From Aedes albopictus (Eukaryota; Arthropoda; Insecta; Diptera; Culicidae), in NCBI RefSeq assembly GCF_035046485.1, contig NC_085138.1, positions 67,262,580-67,326,579 on the forward strand: a stretch of DNA of 64,000 bases, written 5' to 3'. How positions within the stretch are numbered: position 1 is the stretch's first letter; each line of letters starts with the position of its first letter. Below, one piece after another: positions 53,511 to 64,000 of the stretch. The position numbers were made by a program, and so were the translations under genes. The notes under the pieces are model-generated. The model did no database searches. It was not told the origin of the DNA and worked only from the letters and a program-made list of their open reading frames with translations.

Positions 53511-55222
53511 TTTAGCTGACTTCCACGACGCGGGGAAGTAGCTAAGTCTGAGGCACTGATTGAAAATCAGTGCCAGAAGTTCTTGAGCTCCAAGTTCAGG
53601 ATGTTGTCGAAGCCTGGGGCCTTCATAGTTTTCGATGTTTTAATGTAGGCCGTCAGTTCATCAGCTGTGATCTCCAACTCCTCCGAGAAGTTGTTGGGGA
53701 TCAGATGAAGATTTGAAGCATGTTCATTGATAACAGCTTCATGCGGACTGACAATGTCTTGCCCGATATTGTGGGAGCTGATGAAGTGCTGGCCTTGCTC
53801 CGCAGCCTTTTCAGCAGGGGGTATCAAACGATCCACAGAGCTGGTGATGTCCAGTGGACGCAACGGTGGAATGGATCGAGATTTAGTTTTTAAAATTTTC
53901 GTAAACTTCCATAACGGCTTCCAGCACAGTCTGGAGAGAGCGGATCTTATTTGCAAATTCGTTATTTCTAAGGTCCGCCATTCTGGCCTTAATAAGTTTA
54001 TTCATACGATTTATATCGCTTTTCAAAGCAAGCAGACCAGTGCGTTGGTACTGCCTGCGAGTGGTGTTGCGCAAACGAATGAGGTCTTTGGTAAGCCTAT
54101 CAATTGGTAGAGTGTTACTCACCGGGCGGGACTTCGGGACATGCTGCTCGCGGGCCAAGGAGATGGCCGCCTTGATGTTGTGGAGCTGCCGGTCGATGTC
54201 TTCAGGCGTTTGTGGGTGTACCTCGTAGTCGACGTTGTCATCGACACACCGTTGGAACCGACCCCAGTCGATTCGATGGTAGTTCCTTCGGGTGATCGTA
54301 TGCTCGTTGACCAGGGACCAGAGATGCCAGATATACAGATTTTTCTGTATTATACAGATTTTTAGAGGTTGATGCAGACAGGATACAGAGTACAGAAAAA
54401 ATACAGATTTCATGATCTTGATACAGATTTTTCCTCCACATATTTTTTTCCTCATACATTCATGCAAGATGGAAAATAAAGTAATAAAAATTATTTAGAG
54501 TACCAACCCATTAAATTATCTATATTTTTCACATCAATCATTTCATTACAGGAAATTTTTCTTTAGAATTGAATGTAATAAAACAAATATGACGAAACAT
54601 AAAACGTCTCAGATATGTAATAAGCATACGTTATGGGCGTTTTTTTATGTTTTTATCAAATATGAAATCTTAATCTTGTAATATAAAACTTTTTAACCTT
54701 CGCCCAAAATGAAGTTTTTTAGCAAGTTTTCAAAGATGATGTTAGTATGAGGAAAAATCGAATAAACTATATCTCTGCTGATTCTTTTTTATGTGTATTG
54801 TTGTTTGCTTGACAATTTGCAAGAGTCGCGAATTTGCAGTGAAATATGAAGATGTAAGGAAAATTTAGGTTTCAGTACATGAAAAATGAAATAAAAGTTG
54901 GAAACTTTGTTAAGCAAAAGACCTGGTTTTCTTTATGCTTTTCATTCTTATATGTTGAATGAAAATAATGAGAAAACTTACGAATAATGTTATCGTTGAA
55001 AATTGAAAATAATGACAGTTTTTTAAAATAATAATATCGAATCGAACCTGAGAAGAAATAGCCAGTATACCTTTTCAAACAACTATAAAATTGTGTTGAA
55101 GAAAAAAAAAATGGAAAGAGCTTTTGGAAACTACCGAGTACGAATACAACCTGCAAAAATATGATGCATCGAATGTAGCAAAAGGAACACTGATGAAAGA
55201 AAAGAAAAGAAAAGAATTGCGA

Positions 55223-55290
55223 ACGCGAATTGAACTCAGGTCCTTTGGGTGTGAATATCACGCCTAGCAATTTTGCCCATTTTAGCTTGT
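55223..55290 (-). repeat. Degraded tRNA-like SINE head
   Basis: On the minus strand GAGTTCAATTCGCG resembles a B-box, and AAAATTGCTAGGCGTG about 35 bases upstream an A-box. Weak match, possibly chance. Confidence 0.25.
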
Positions 55291-55394
55291 TGAAGCACAG
55301 AGAAGGCGGCTTAGTAGGTTTTTTTTTAATTTCGGTAAAAGGCGGAGAGGCGTCTAGTGTATGGAACACCGGTAATGGGAAGGTTTTTTTTTTT

Positions 55395-57510
55395 CTTGCT
55401 GGGATTCCTTGAGAAATTTCTAGAGAGCATTCTTAAGATATTCCTTGATTAATTTCTCCAGGCATTCTTTTGAATAGATTTCTATGGGTTCCTTCTTAAA
55501 TTCCAGCAAGAAAAACTTTACACACTTTCTGGAGATTTGTTTAAAAAGTTATCGAATTTTTTTTTGTCGACGGATAACTCCATTGATATCTCCACGGATT
55601 CTGTGAGAAATTATTCAGGAATATTTCCAAAGAATTTATACGAAAATTATTTAAGAAATACCTGAAGAATTTATTTCTGGGATCTTTGCAAATGTTTTGT
55701 AGTGCGTTCCACCAAGGATTTCCCGAAATGTTTCTCCAGGTACTTCTTCTATGATGTAAAAAAAGAAATTCGGGTTAAGTACTGTTCCTTTCAATTTCAT
55801 TAAGAATTTGCATCCCTTGAAAGATACGTATTTCGACCTCAACTGTAAGGTCGCCTTCAGTGTCTCGCACTTGACTCGACTGGACTTGACTAAAGACGAG
55901 GCAAGTACGAGAAACCGAAGACGACCTTACAGTTGAGGTCGAAATACGTATCTGTCAAAGGATGCAAATTCTTAGTGGAATTCAAAGGCACAGTATACTT
56001 AACCCGATTTTCTTTTTACTTACCACTAACTTTACTTTACTTAAGAGTTAGATTTCTTTCAGAATTTTCTGCTTAGATTTCTTTAGAAATCCGTATGTGA
56101 AGATATATTTATCTCCAGAGATTTCATCAAGATTTCAAAATTTAGAAGTTCCTTCATGGAGTATACCTGAAAAAATAAGAATTCTGAAATTCTTCAAGTA
56201 AATTATTCACAAATCCTAAAGAAATTTGTTCGGAAACTCTTCCCAGGGATCTCCAAGATTTTTTGAGAAATTCGTTCAGTGATTCCTGCAGAAACTTCTT
56301 CATGTTTTTTTTTAGAAAAAAATGAAAAAAAAATCTTGATAGACTTCTGGAGTAACTCTATCAATGGAAGAATCCTTGAGAAATTCCTAGAAAATCCGTG
56401 GAGGAATTTCTAAAGAAATCTCTTAAAAATGCAGACATTGCAAACAAAGGTACTTGTGGATTTTTGTAAGAAATCCTTCATTGAGTTTCTAAAGATTCCC
56501 TGGAGGATTTTCTGAAAGGATCCTTGGAAGAACTGCTGGAGGTACTTCTGAAGGATTCATCAAAAAAAAAACTCGTGCACTTTATGAAGAGATTTCTTGG
56601 AAGAATATTTTGGAGAACCGATAAAGAAATAAAAAAAAATAGATTTTTCAAGGAATCTTTGAGAAACCTACAAGAACTGGAGAACCCTCTTCTAATATAC
56701 TTTGAAATATTTCTAGAAAAAATCTTTGAATAAAGCTTATTAGTAGTTCCAAAAGATTCTCTCAACAATTGCTGCAGAACTAATTGTTGAGAAAATCTTT
56801 TGGAAAAAAAATCCCTGAAGAAAGGTCTGAACAAATCCAAAGCAATGCCAAGAGGAATACTTCTAGGAACTATTGGATAAACTCCTGGAGGAACTTTACA
56901 GAAAAATCTTTCGAGAATTTCTAGAGGAATTCCCAAAAAATCCCGAGAAAATTTCTGAAAAAATGGAGTAATCCTTTAGGTAGAAATTCAAGAAAAAATT
57001 TCTGGAATGATTCTTGAAGATTTTTTTTTATTATCTCTCTATTTTTGTGTAAATTTAACTTATGCTAGTTCATACAAACTGAAAGTTTCTAAATTTCTGA
57101 TAGAATCTCGGAATGTTTATTAAAGAAAAATATCTCCTGGAATTGCATCTTTTCAACATACGTGAGAAGAAATTCATGGAGAAACCCCTGGAGAAAATCA
57201 TTGATAAATTTTCGGAGAAATGCTATAGAAAAACTCATGAAAAAAATTTGGAGGAATTTCCCCAAAAATATTTGAAAAAAATATATAAAGAAATACAAGC
57301 ATAGCTTATGTAGCAATCCCTGAAGGAATTTTCTCTTTAATCCTTTAAAGAATCCCATGTGGATTTTTAAAAAGAATTTCTGCAGAAACCCGTGAACCAG
57401 TTTCAGGATGTTTTTTTGTGAAACTCACAGGAAAGTCCCAGCGAAAATTCTTGGAAGAATCCCTGGAGAAATTTTCACAGAAATCCGGCGACGTAAAAGT
57501 TCAGAATTAT
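55395..57510. repeat. Degenerate 12-bp-period repeat, tract D
   Basis: Long series of purine/pyrimidine-skewed 12-base units. Around 56500-56570, for example, units of the type GGAGGATTTTCT and GGAGGTACTTCT follow without spacers. It lies entirely inside the hAT-like element and is interrupted by the foldback at 55756-56021. Confidence 0.7.
55756..56021. mobile_element. Foldback MITE with near-perfect arms
   Basis: Arms of about 110 bases mirror each other, from GTAAAAAAAG near 55756 to CTTTTTAC near 56020, sharing TTCGACCTCAACTGTAAGGT and its complement. The loop is about 45 bases. Fragments of this family occur at 8098-8172. Confidence 0.8.
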
Positions 57511-58660
57511 TAAGAATAGACATATTTATTTTACTATTCAAAACCAATACGTTCTGTTATTTACACCAACTTTCTGTAAAAAGAAATGTTCGTACAAAAT
57601 TCGGGACACAAACATGTTGTTTACATGTTGAACCCACAGATTTCTTACGGGGTCTGACAGGATTTACGGAAACTTGGTGTTTTTTTGGGCATTCAGTCAC
57701 AGTTTCAAAATACAGACAAATACAGATTTTCTAAAATCCTGATACAGATTTTCGGAAAAATCATCTGGCATCCCTGCCAGGGACCCAACTTCGGCCACCA
57801 CCGGGAAGTGGTCCGAGCTTAGATTCTGGTGGACGACCGGCTTGGAGATGTTGTTCGGCATGTTCGTGAGGAACACGTCGAGGATGGAGTGCACCCCTGA
57901 TCGGTTCAACCGGGTGGGAGCGTCCAGGCACAGGATGGTGTAGTCGCCTTCCTCCAGATCCTGTTAGAGGATTATGCCGTTTTTGTTGCGGCGAGCGTCT
58001 CCCCATGCTTCGTGCCTTGCGTTCAGGTCGCCTGCCAGGATGAACTGCCCCCGCCGCCAAGTGAGCTTGCGAAGTTCTTGTTTCAAGGCCGCTGATGACT
58101 AGTCGGTTAGATTTACTTGCTTGGGACAGTAGGCTCCGATGATGGTGATTGGGACTACGGTGGTGCTGACCTCGACACCGACGGCTTCGAGGAGTTTGAG
58201 TTGGTAGCTCGGCAGCAGGTGGCTGTTGATGTTGGACCGCAGGGCAATGGCAACACCTCCTCCGCTTGAGCCGCACCGGTCTATCCTCACGAGATGGAAA
58301 CCTGGGACGAAGACATTCACCTCGGGCTTAAGGTGAGTCTCCGTAATAATTGCAATGTCGATCCCTTCCTCGTTAAGGAAGTTGACCAACTCACGGTTTT
58401 TGTTCCGGATGGAACAAGCATTCCAATTGCTGATTTAGATGATTTCCTCAGGGCCCATATTTGTGGAGGAAGTTCATCATCACCAGTGTGGCGGCTTCTA
58501 GTTGTTCCTGCCGAGAACAGAGTGCCATCGTCAAGTGGGGCGGTGATGTTGTTTAGCCCTGTGTTTCCCCACAGCCAGTCGAAAATTGTCCAATCCGACC
58601 GAACGCACTCAACAGAGGATGCCTATGGAGACCGAGAGCACTCCTCGTTCCACATTTATT

Positions 58661-58858
58661 TAGGGAAGTGGAACCATCTCGGCAGGGGTCCTATTTCGGG
58701 TACTTTTCTTCTATAACTCAGCCAATTTCGAACCAATTGACACATACGTTTAATATCTAGCCGTGTACAAAACTTGAAGTCAGTTGGTTTGGAATCGACT
58801 TAGTTATAGCAAAGAGTGCCCAAAATACCGGCCGCTGTCCAAGTGGTTTGCTACCCTA
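58661..58858. mobile_element. Foldback MITE (TAGGG ends)
   Basis: The left end TAGGGAAGTGGAACCA and the right end inverted TAGGGTAGCAAACCA align over about 60 bases, including CTATAACTNAG. The right half recurs at 27990-28105. About 198 bases, non-coding. Confidence 0.65.
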
Positions 58859-59089
58859 TTTGTTGTAAATATTTGTTAGTAGGCTAGGATGTGAGATCTG
58901 GGTCGGTGATACCTGGTGATACGATCCATGTGTATGGGATATATTTAGGTGATAGATTGTAGCTCTGAAGGAGAAGCAGCATGGTTCTCGTGGTTGCATA
59001 ACTTGAAGTCTTGTAGGCTATAATATGATAGATTGACACTGTGCTGTGAAAGTTGGAAGGAAGGGAAACGATTTTTTTGTAATTGCGTT

Positions 59090-59185
59090 GCGAAAAGTCT
59101 AACTTTTCGATCGGTGAAAATGCGTTGAAAAGACCAACTTTTCCACATTTAAACAACATTACCGAAAAGTACTACTTTTCGACAC
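59090..59185. repeat. Three ~19-base palindromes in series
   Basis: CGAAAAGTCTAACTTTTCG (about 59091), GAAAAGACCAACTTTTC (about 59128) and CGAAAAGTACTACTTTTCG (about 59164) are spaced about 36 bases apart. A weaker copy follows near 59199. Confidence 0.7.
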
Positions 59186-59419
59186 TCGTAAGTATGCTCA
59201 AAAGTAGCACTTATCGGCACGGTTGTTTGAATGGCCAATTTGATGATTCTTTTAAACACTTTTCCATTGTTAATCAGGTAATCGGTTTCACCTACTGATT
59301 TAACTGTATTAGTCATACTACCACTAGTATAGAAAGGCATTATTATTGTTTTTTTTCGAAACTTTTTTTTAATTTTGGGCCTCGGCTAAACAAACTTTCA
59401 TTGTAGCATGGCAAAAACT

Positions 59420-59537
59420 AGGGTAATTTTCCAATTATTGTACTGCTAAAAATTTGCCAATTGTTGCACACTTCATAAGAATGAAGTGTGCAACAGTAGG
59501 CGATTTTTTAGCCGTGCAACAAATGGAAAATTACCCT
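59420..59537. mobile_element. 118-bp foldback MITE
   Basis: AGGGTAATTTTCCAATTATT at the left, and its mirror with GGAAAATTACCCT at the right. The inner arms TTGCACACTTCAT/ATGAAGTGTGCAA are perfect. Confidence 0.75.
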
Positions 59538-59539
59538 TG

Positions 59540-60939
59540 TTAACAAATTTTACGTTTTCTAGAGCACTATTTGGCCGAAAATGCTTTAGAAAACGTGAAC
59601 TTTTCACTCCGCATACCTTGGTTTTGGGGAGATTCTATACTAAAAAGCATAAATAGCTGCGTAAGCCATGATTGTCTACTTTTTTTATATATGATTTATT
59701 AAGAAAAAAAAAAACCACATCCCAGGTTACGTACACATCAATCGGAATTTTCCATCGGTCCACGCGTTCAAATTTGCTATTGTTGTACATGTAAAACATT
59801 GATCCAGACAAATAAAACGAAAGCACCATATTATCATTAATAATTGAACATAATCGAACGGCAATTGCACTTCAAAAAATACACACAAATCAACCACAAA
59901 TGCAACGCAATAAACTACCGAACTAGCTGATCGATTACCTTGAACTTGATCCGCAGAAGCTCGGTCAGCGCCTCATTTCACCCGGATCATCGAAGGGAAA
60001 ATACTACGAGCTCCACCCATTTGGTGTTCTGCACGCTGAGCACATCCCCATATCGCGTCTGTTTTCATCAATGACACTGCTGCGCGCCGTGCCGTGCTAC
60101 GCCGGGGCTTCACACATCGCCCCGTGTCGCTGGAATTTGCTCGTCACGTCACGACGAGCGGTGCGCTGCACGCGTTCTCTTTATGATGATGATGTGTGAT
60201 TGGCAAGTGGCTTTGTGGAATGGCCGTGCGGCACGGAATGATCCGCCGTCAATTTCCTGCTATTGGTTCGTGTGTGCTGTGCGCATATTACCTACAACAA
60301 CCAACAACGGCCGCGATTAGAGCTGACGGGCTGATGATGGCGGGAATAAGACATCCAGCAGGGCAACTGACAATTTGCTCGCTCAGAAAACCACCGTGTT
60401 CGCGATGAGGGAGCCTTGTTGATGCGCCGGTACAATGCGGAGAAACTGTTTAAATTTTCTTTTCGAGCAGCATACCAACGAGATTTATCAAAATGCCAAG
60501 CAGCATTTACAAAACACGAAAAAAATGCCAGTTTTAACTCGGTATTCTTTCAATTTGAATGATATTTTGTTCATGCGCTGGATTTTGTGAATCATTTACG
60601 TTTGCATTAATACATAACAATTTTTCGTCACCTTACTTTTGAAAAGGGCGTGTGAAAAAAGAAAAACAAATTTTCTTTTTTTTACTTATTCGTTTATTTG
60701 GAAGGCTCGGGCGCCACATGGGCATAACTGAGCCGACATCTTTTGTTTTTACAATAATTTTACATTTTACAATTTATTACTGCCTTAAAAACAAATTTTC
60801 TTATCAAAAAAATTATAACTTAAAAACGGATTGTTGGATTTAAATGATGTCTTCTTTTTAAACAAGCAAAAGCAAACAGTTGCTTTACATCAAAAATTGA
60901 TTCTACGTAGAGGCTCCAATGAAATCCCAATCCTGTTCT
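59540..60939. other. No gene recognised; GC-rich patch
   Basis: 59930-60420 is GC-richer than its surroundings, with a palindrome-like CGTCACGTCACGACG near 60153. It has no transposon signature that I recognise. It may be host non-coding DNA. The rest is AT-rich. Confidence 0.4.
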
Positions 60940-61582
60940 GTGATTTCTTTAGAAATTCCTCTAGATATGTATTCGGCAACTTCTCCTCGGATTTCTTTAC
61001 AAAGTCCTTCCAGAGATTAAGCGAAATCAGACTGTTGGTTCAACAATTCCTGCAGGGGCTCTTTATGGAAGTTTTCCAAGATTTCCCTAATAAATTACTC
61101 CAAAAACTGTTCTACAAATTATTTTAAGGATTCCCCTAGGTATTGCTTCGGAAACTTCCACTAGACTTCTTTCACGAAAGCTTCCATAGGTTTCTTTCTA
61201 AAATGCTACATACAATTCTCCACGGCTTCTTTAAAATATTTCTCCAGTGTTCTTTTTTTTTAATTTTACATTCTTGGTTCAGGAACATATACAGATGTTT
61301 CTTCAGTAAGTCCTCAAAACATTTATTCTGAAATATCTCCAAGAAACTTTTCAAAGGTTTCTTTACAATTTTTTGTGAGGTTCCACAGCTTTTTCTGCAA
61401 AAATTCCTCCAAGGATTTCTGCAGAAATTTTCCCCTCCACGGATTCTTTGAAAAATCTTGATTCATTCGAAATTTTTCTTCGGGGATTAACCCCAAGGAA
61501 TCGTTTAAAAATTCCATTTGAGTTTCTTGTAGCACTATTCCAATATTTTTTTTCATATTTTATGGATTGTTTTAGAAATTCC

Positions 61583-61670
61583 TTAACCCTCCTAGGATAA
61601 TAGGATTGGAGCACCACGCAGGTGTAGTGCACGCTCAGCGTGCCTGCCTGGGTCAAATTGACCTAAAAAT
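61583..61670 (+). repeat. Dispersed ~90-base module, copy 2
   Basis: TTAACCCTCCTAGGATAATA onward parallels 4996-5085. It includes the perfect 15-base palindrome GCACGCTCAGCGTGC. Confidence 0.5.
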
Positions 61671-62141
61671 ATTACTTAAAACAACAAAAACATTATTTCA
61701 GATATTTCTCAAATTTTTTTTTCCAATACTTACTATGATAGTGTTTCTAAAATTGCTGAATGGATTTCTTGAGAAAATTTTTCTGGGATTCTCTCTCTCT
61801 CTTCAGAAATTTCTCATGCGTTTCTTTGGGAATATCTTTCACGGATTGCTCCAGAAATTCAACCACGAATTTATTTGGAAATTTCTCCAGAGTTCCCTTC
61901 AAACATATCTGTAGAGATTCCTTCAACTATTTCTTCCAGAATTCTTCTACTGGAAAACATTTCATGGACTTCTTTAGAAGTTCGTCTTTTCATTCCTCCG
62001 GAAATCTCTCCGGGGACTCTCTTAGAAATTCTTCTACGCATTCCTTCAGAAAATAAGAAATTCTAAATTCCTTATGAAATTTCAACAAAATTTCCTCCAT
62101 AAATTATCCAGGCATTCCTTAAACCTACGATCGTCACACTC

Positions 62142-62338
62142 AGGGATGCCATATATACAGATTTACCTGTATTATACAGATTTTTGAGAAACCATACAGA
62201 TTTCATTTTATATGAAATACAGACTTTTTAGCCATTTATTTTTTATGGCATACAGATTTTTCTTCCAAATTTTGTATGGGATACCTATCTTTAAAAAAAG
62301 TGATACAGATTTTTTCAAAAAATCATCTGGCATCCCTG
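62142..62338. mobile_element. 197-bp hAT-like MITE, relative of 54319-57776
   Basis: CAGGGATGCCATATATACAG at the left and GGCATCCCTG at the right, with repeated TACAGATTTT motifs. Flanking 8-mers do not match, so the target duplication has decayed or one end has been replaced. Confidence 0.7.
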
Positions 62339-63780
62339 GTTTTTATACAAGACACTGAAGAAGATATCTTGTGGTGCACAACATCAGCTTGATGTTGGTG
62401 CTGATGGCCAACAGTTCTACTATCGGAAAGTTAAAAATATTCTTCGGGAATTTAGTTAGAAACACCCCCCCCCCAAAATTTGGTCCATAAATACTTCCAA
62501 GAAATAACTTTAAAAATTTCTTGAAAGATATCATCAGAAATTTCCCTTGGGATTGATTTAAACATTTCTCTAATAATTCCATCAGAAAACTTTCCATGAA
62601 GTCCTTTCCTGTTTCAGCAAATCTTCAACGGATTCCTTCAGAAATCTTTCAGAGAATTCCTTTTCATTTTTTTCCAATAATTACTTTCAAATTCTTCTAG
62701 ATATTCTTTCAGATTTCTCTAAGATTTTCTTTTCATAAGTTTTTCCAAACATTTTTTTTTGAAAATCTTTCATGGATTTCTTTATAAATTCTTCTATTGT
62801 TTTCTTCGGAAAATCATCTATGGATTCCTTTAGCGAACATGTCAGGGATTCCTGTAGGAGTTCGCCAAGTTATTTTAACGGAAACTGCAGAAAAAAATGT
62901 CTTCAGTCATTTTTTCAGCAATTCCTTCGAGATTCTTGATCGCTTTCAACAGAAAATCATACAGATATTTGTTTAGGAGTATCTCGGATGTTCCTCTGTT
63001 TATTTTCTTGGTGATTCCTCCAGTTTTTCCTCCATGGAGACGTTGAAGAGATTCTTTTTAGATTATTTCACGAATTCACTCAGAAATTTCTTCACAAATA
63101 TTCTCTAGACAGTTCCACATGAATTCGTTTCAAAAATTTTGAGGAGAATTTTTTAGGATTATACTAGAATGCATTTTAAATTTGATTCTTCAGTTATTCT
63201 TCCAGATATTCCTTCAGGAATCCCCAGGAAAATATCTAGAAAATCGCTATTAAGGGAATGAAAGTATCCAGGGACTCTTCTATTTTTTTCTCAAAAAATT
63301 CCTTCGAAAGTTTCATCAAGGATTTTCCATGGTGTTCGTTTCTGATATTTCTCCAGCCATGCTTTCAAAACATGATTCGTTGATTTCCTCACAAATTTCA
63401 CTTGGATACTTACAAATATTCTCAGGGATTCTTTCAAAACTTGCTTCAGCGTTTTTAACGAGAACTCAACTATAGGTATTTTGCAGAAACTTCATGGGGA
63501 ATTCGTTTAGAAATTACCTCTAAAAATATATTTCGAAACAACTTCATGGATTTCTTTAGCAATATCTCCAGAGAATCTTCAGTAGTCCAAAAGTTATACT
63601 TAAGATTTTTCATTACCTTTTTTCAGAAATTTCTATAAGTTTTTCAAGAGTTTATTCAGGGATTGTTTAATGACTGCTCCAGTAGGGTTTCAAAAATTTC
63701 TTCGGGGACACTTTTAGATATACCTCAAGGAATTCATTGGTATATTCCAGCATAAGCTCTTAGAAGTTCTTCCAGTGATA

Positions 63781-64000
63781 TTTTTTTGATGAGCGTATTT
63801 TTGTTTTATTTGACACGGATTGGGGGATTCTTTCGTAATCGTGCAAATTGAGCCATAGGGTCTCGGATTTTCATGAAACTTTCTCCACAGGCAGGGCTCA
63901 GAGATATATGAACAAAAAAAATTGAGAAACATTCAGGGTCACCTATTTTCCCGGAAAAATCAGGTAGAAACTGTTATTTTACCCTGACACTACTTACTTT
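63781..64000. other. No gene seen
   Basis: Non-repetitive end of the window without a coherent frame. Confidence 0.4.

Larger units (their letters stand above)
54319..57776. mobile_element. 3.46-kb hAT-like element (CAGRGATGCCAGAT ends)
   Basis: CCAGGGAC is duplicated at 54311-54318 and 57777-57784. The ends CAGAGATGCCAGATATACAG and inverted CAGGGATGCCAGATGATTTT are hAT-like. TACAGATTTT motifs are repeated just inside both ends. The interior consists of AT-rich sequence, a tRNA-like patch, the 12-bp-period repeat tract D and a nested foldback. No transposase domain seen. A 197-bp relative lies at 62142-62338. Confidence 0.8.
51781..58445 (-). pseudogene. Jockey-clade LINE, interrupted and decayed
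   Basis: On the minus strand: endonuclease start ELVNFLNEEGIDIAIITETH (about 58390), GGVAIALRSNI (near 58250), DVFLTNMPNN and LSSDHFPVVAEVGS (57860-57790), the hAT-like insertion, then RRNYHRIDWGRFQR (near 54280), TMKAPGFDNILNLELK (near 53610), the CCCGAGCAG MITE, the palm YMVMLDVEKAIDNVWHDDLV (near 52860) and GVPQGSILGPLLFN (near 52690). A stop then precedes LFVDDTAVV (near 52590), and the thumb YLDLSLDSKLLFRQQVDK lies near 51930. No RNase H. The lack of RNase H and these motifs fit the Jockey clade. The catalytic box is FVDD. Frameshifts and stops make it inactive. Confidence 0.75.
60940..63780. repeat. Degenerate 12-bp-period repeat, tract E
   Basis: The longest tract, about 2.6 kb of units such as ATTCCTTTAGAA and ATTCTTTCAGAT. 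It is interrupted by the module at 61583-61670 and the hAT-like MITE at 62142-62338. Open frames here give peptides with a four-residue rhythm, an effect of the 12-base period. Confidence 0.7.

Noticed and set aside
57761..58276. 171-codon R/H/P-rich frame
   Set aside because: It is an alternative reading of the Jockey endonuclease, whose motifs are in another frame.
1..64000. CRISPR array, bacterial operon or endogenous viral fragment
   Set aside because: No regular direct repeats with unique spacers and no bacterial-type gene layout. I recognised no viral replicase, capsid or glycoprotein block.

Overview
This window looks like mosquito DNA, most likely Aedes and best matching Aedes aegypti. 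The reasons are several copies of the tRNA-related SINE Feilai, a dense stack of LINEs (RTE-like, RNase H-bearing LOA/I type, R1 and Jockey), a BEL/Pao LTR element, and many small foldback elements nested inside one another. I found no complete host protein-coding gene. One 500-base run of N (2334-2833) is an assembly gap. Species and family names come from memory of these families, not from a search.

Layout. 1-1.65 kb: broken RTE-like reverse transcriptase, copy 1. 2-8.9 kb: the gap, foldback elements, a GC-rich patch with a TATA-like promoter, Feilai, and tracts of a degenerate 12-bp repeat. 8.9-24.4 kb: RTE copy 2, split by a 3-bp-TSD MITE, a Penelope-like foldback with a 13-bp duplication, and a 12.8-kb insertion flanked by a 2-bp duplication. 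That insertion contains a 1.2-kb element with iterated motifs, two further TIR elements, SINEs and, as its youngest layer, a BEL/Pao element with apparently identical 350-bp LTRs. The BEL/Pao element has one open 1014-codon frame that has lost reverse transcriptase, RNase H and most of integrase.

24.4-29.4 kb: unassigned sequence, a repeat element with about 150-bp internal units, pyrimidine-rich simple repeats, and Feilai. 29.4-39 kb (+) and 39.2-46.7 kb (-): two decayed RNase H-bearing LINEs lying tail to tail. The first is split by a 216-bp MITE with an 8-bp TSD and by a 5.3-kb palindromic element. The second is split by a foldback of short iterations, a CCCGAGCAG-ended element, a 3-bp-TSD MITE and a hAT-like element.

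47.6-49.6 kb is the best candidate for host sequence. It has a GAGA tract, an initiator plus DPE arrangement, a 1.6-kb A-rich leader, and a consensus splice donor at 49559/49560. From 50 to 58.7 kb there is a tRNA-derived SINE, an R1 fragment carrying a foldback that itself carries a MITE, and a Jockey LINE split by a 3.46-kb hAT-like element. 59-64 kb is unassigned sequence, then nearly 3 kb of the 12-bp-period repeat with a small relative of the hAT-like element.

The insertion order can be read from target-site duplications and from comparing the two RTE copies. The region is a nested transposon graveyard whose layers are mostly non-coding derivatives that depend on other elements for movement. 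All domain calls are by eye, and boundaries are approximate unless a target-site duplication is stated.
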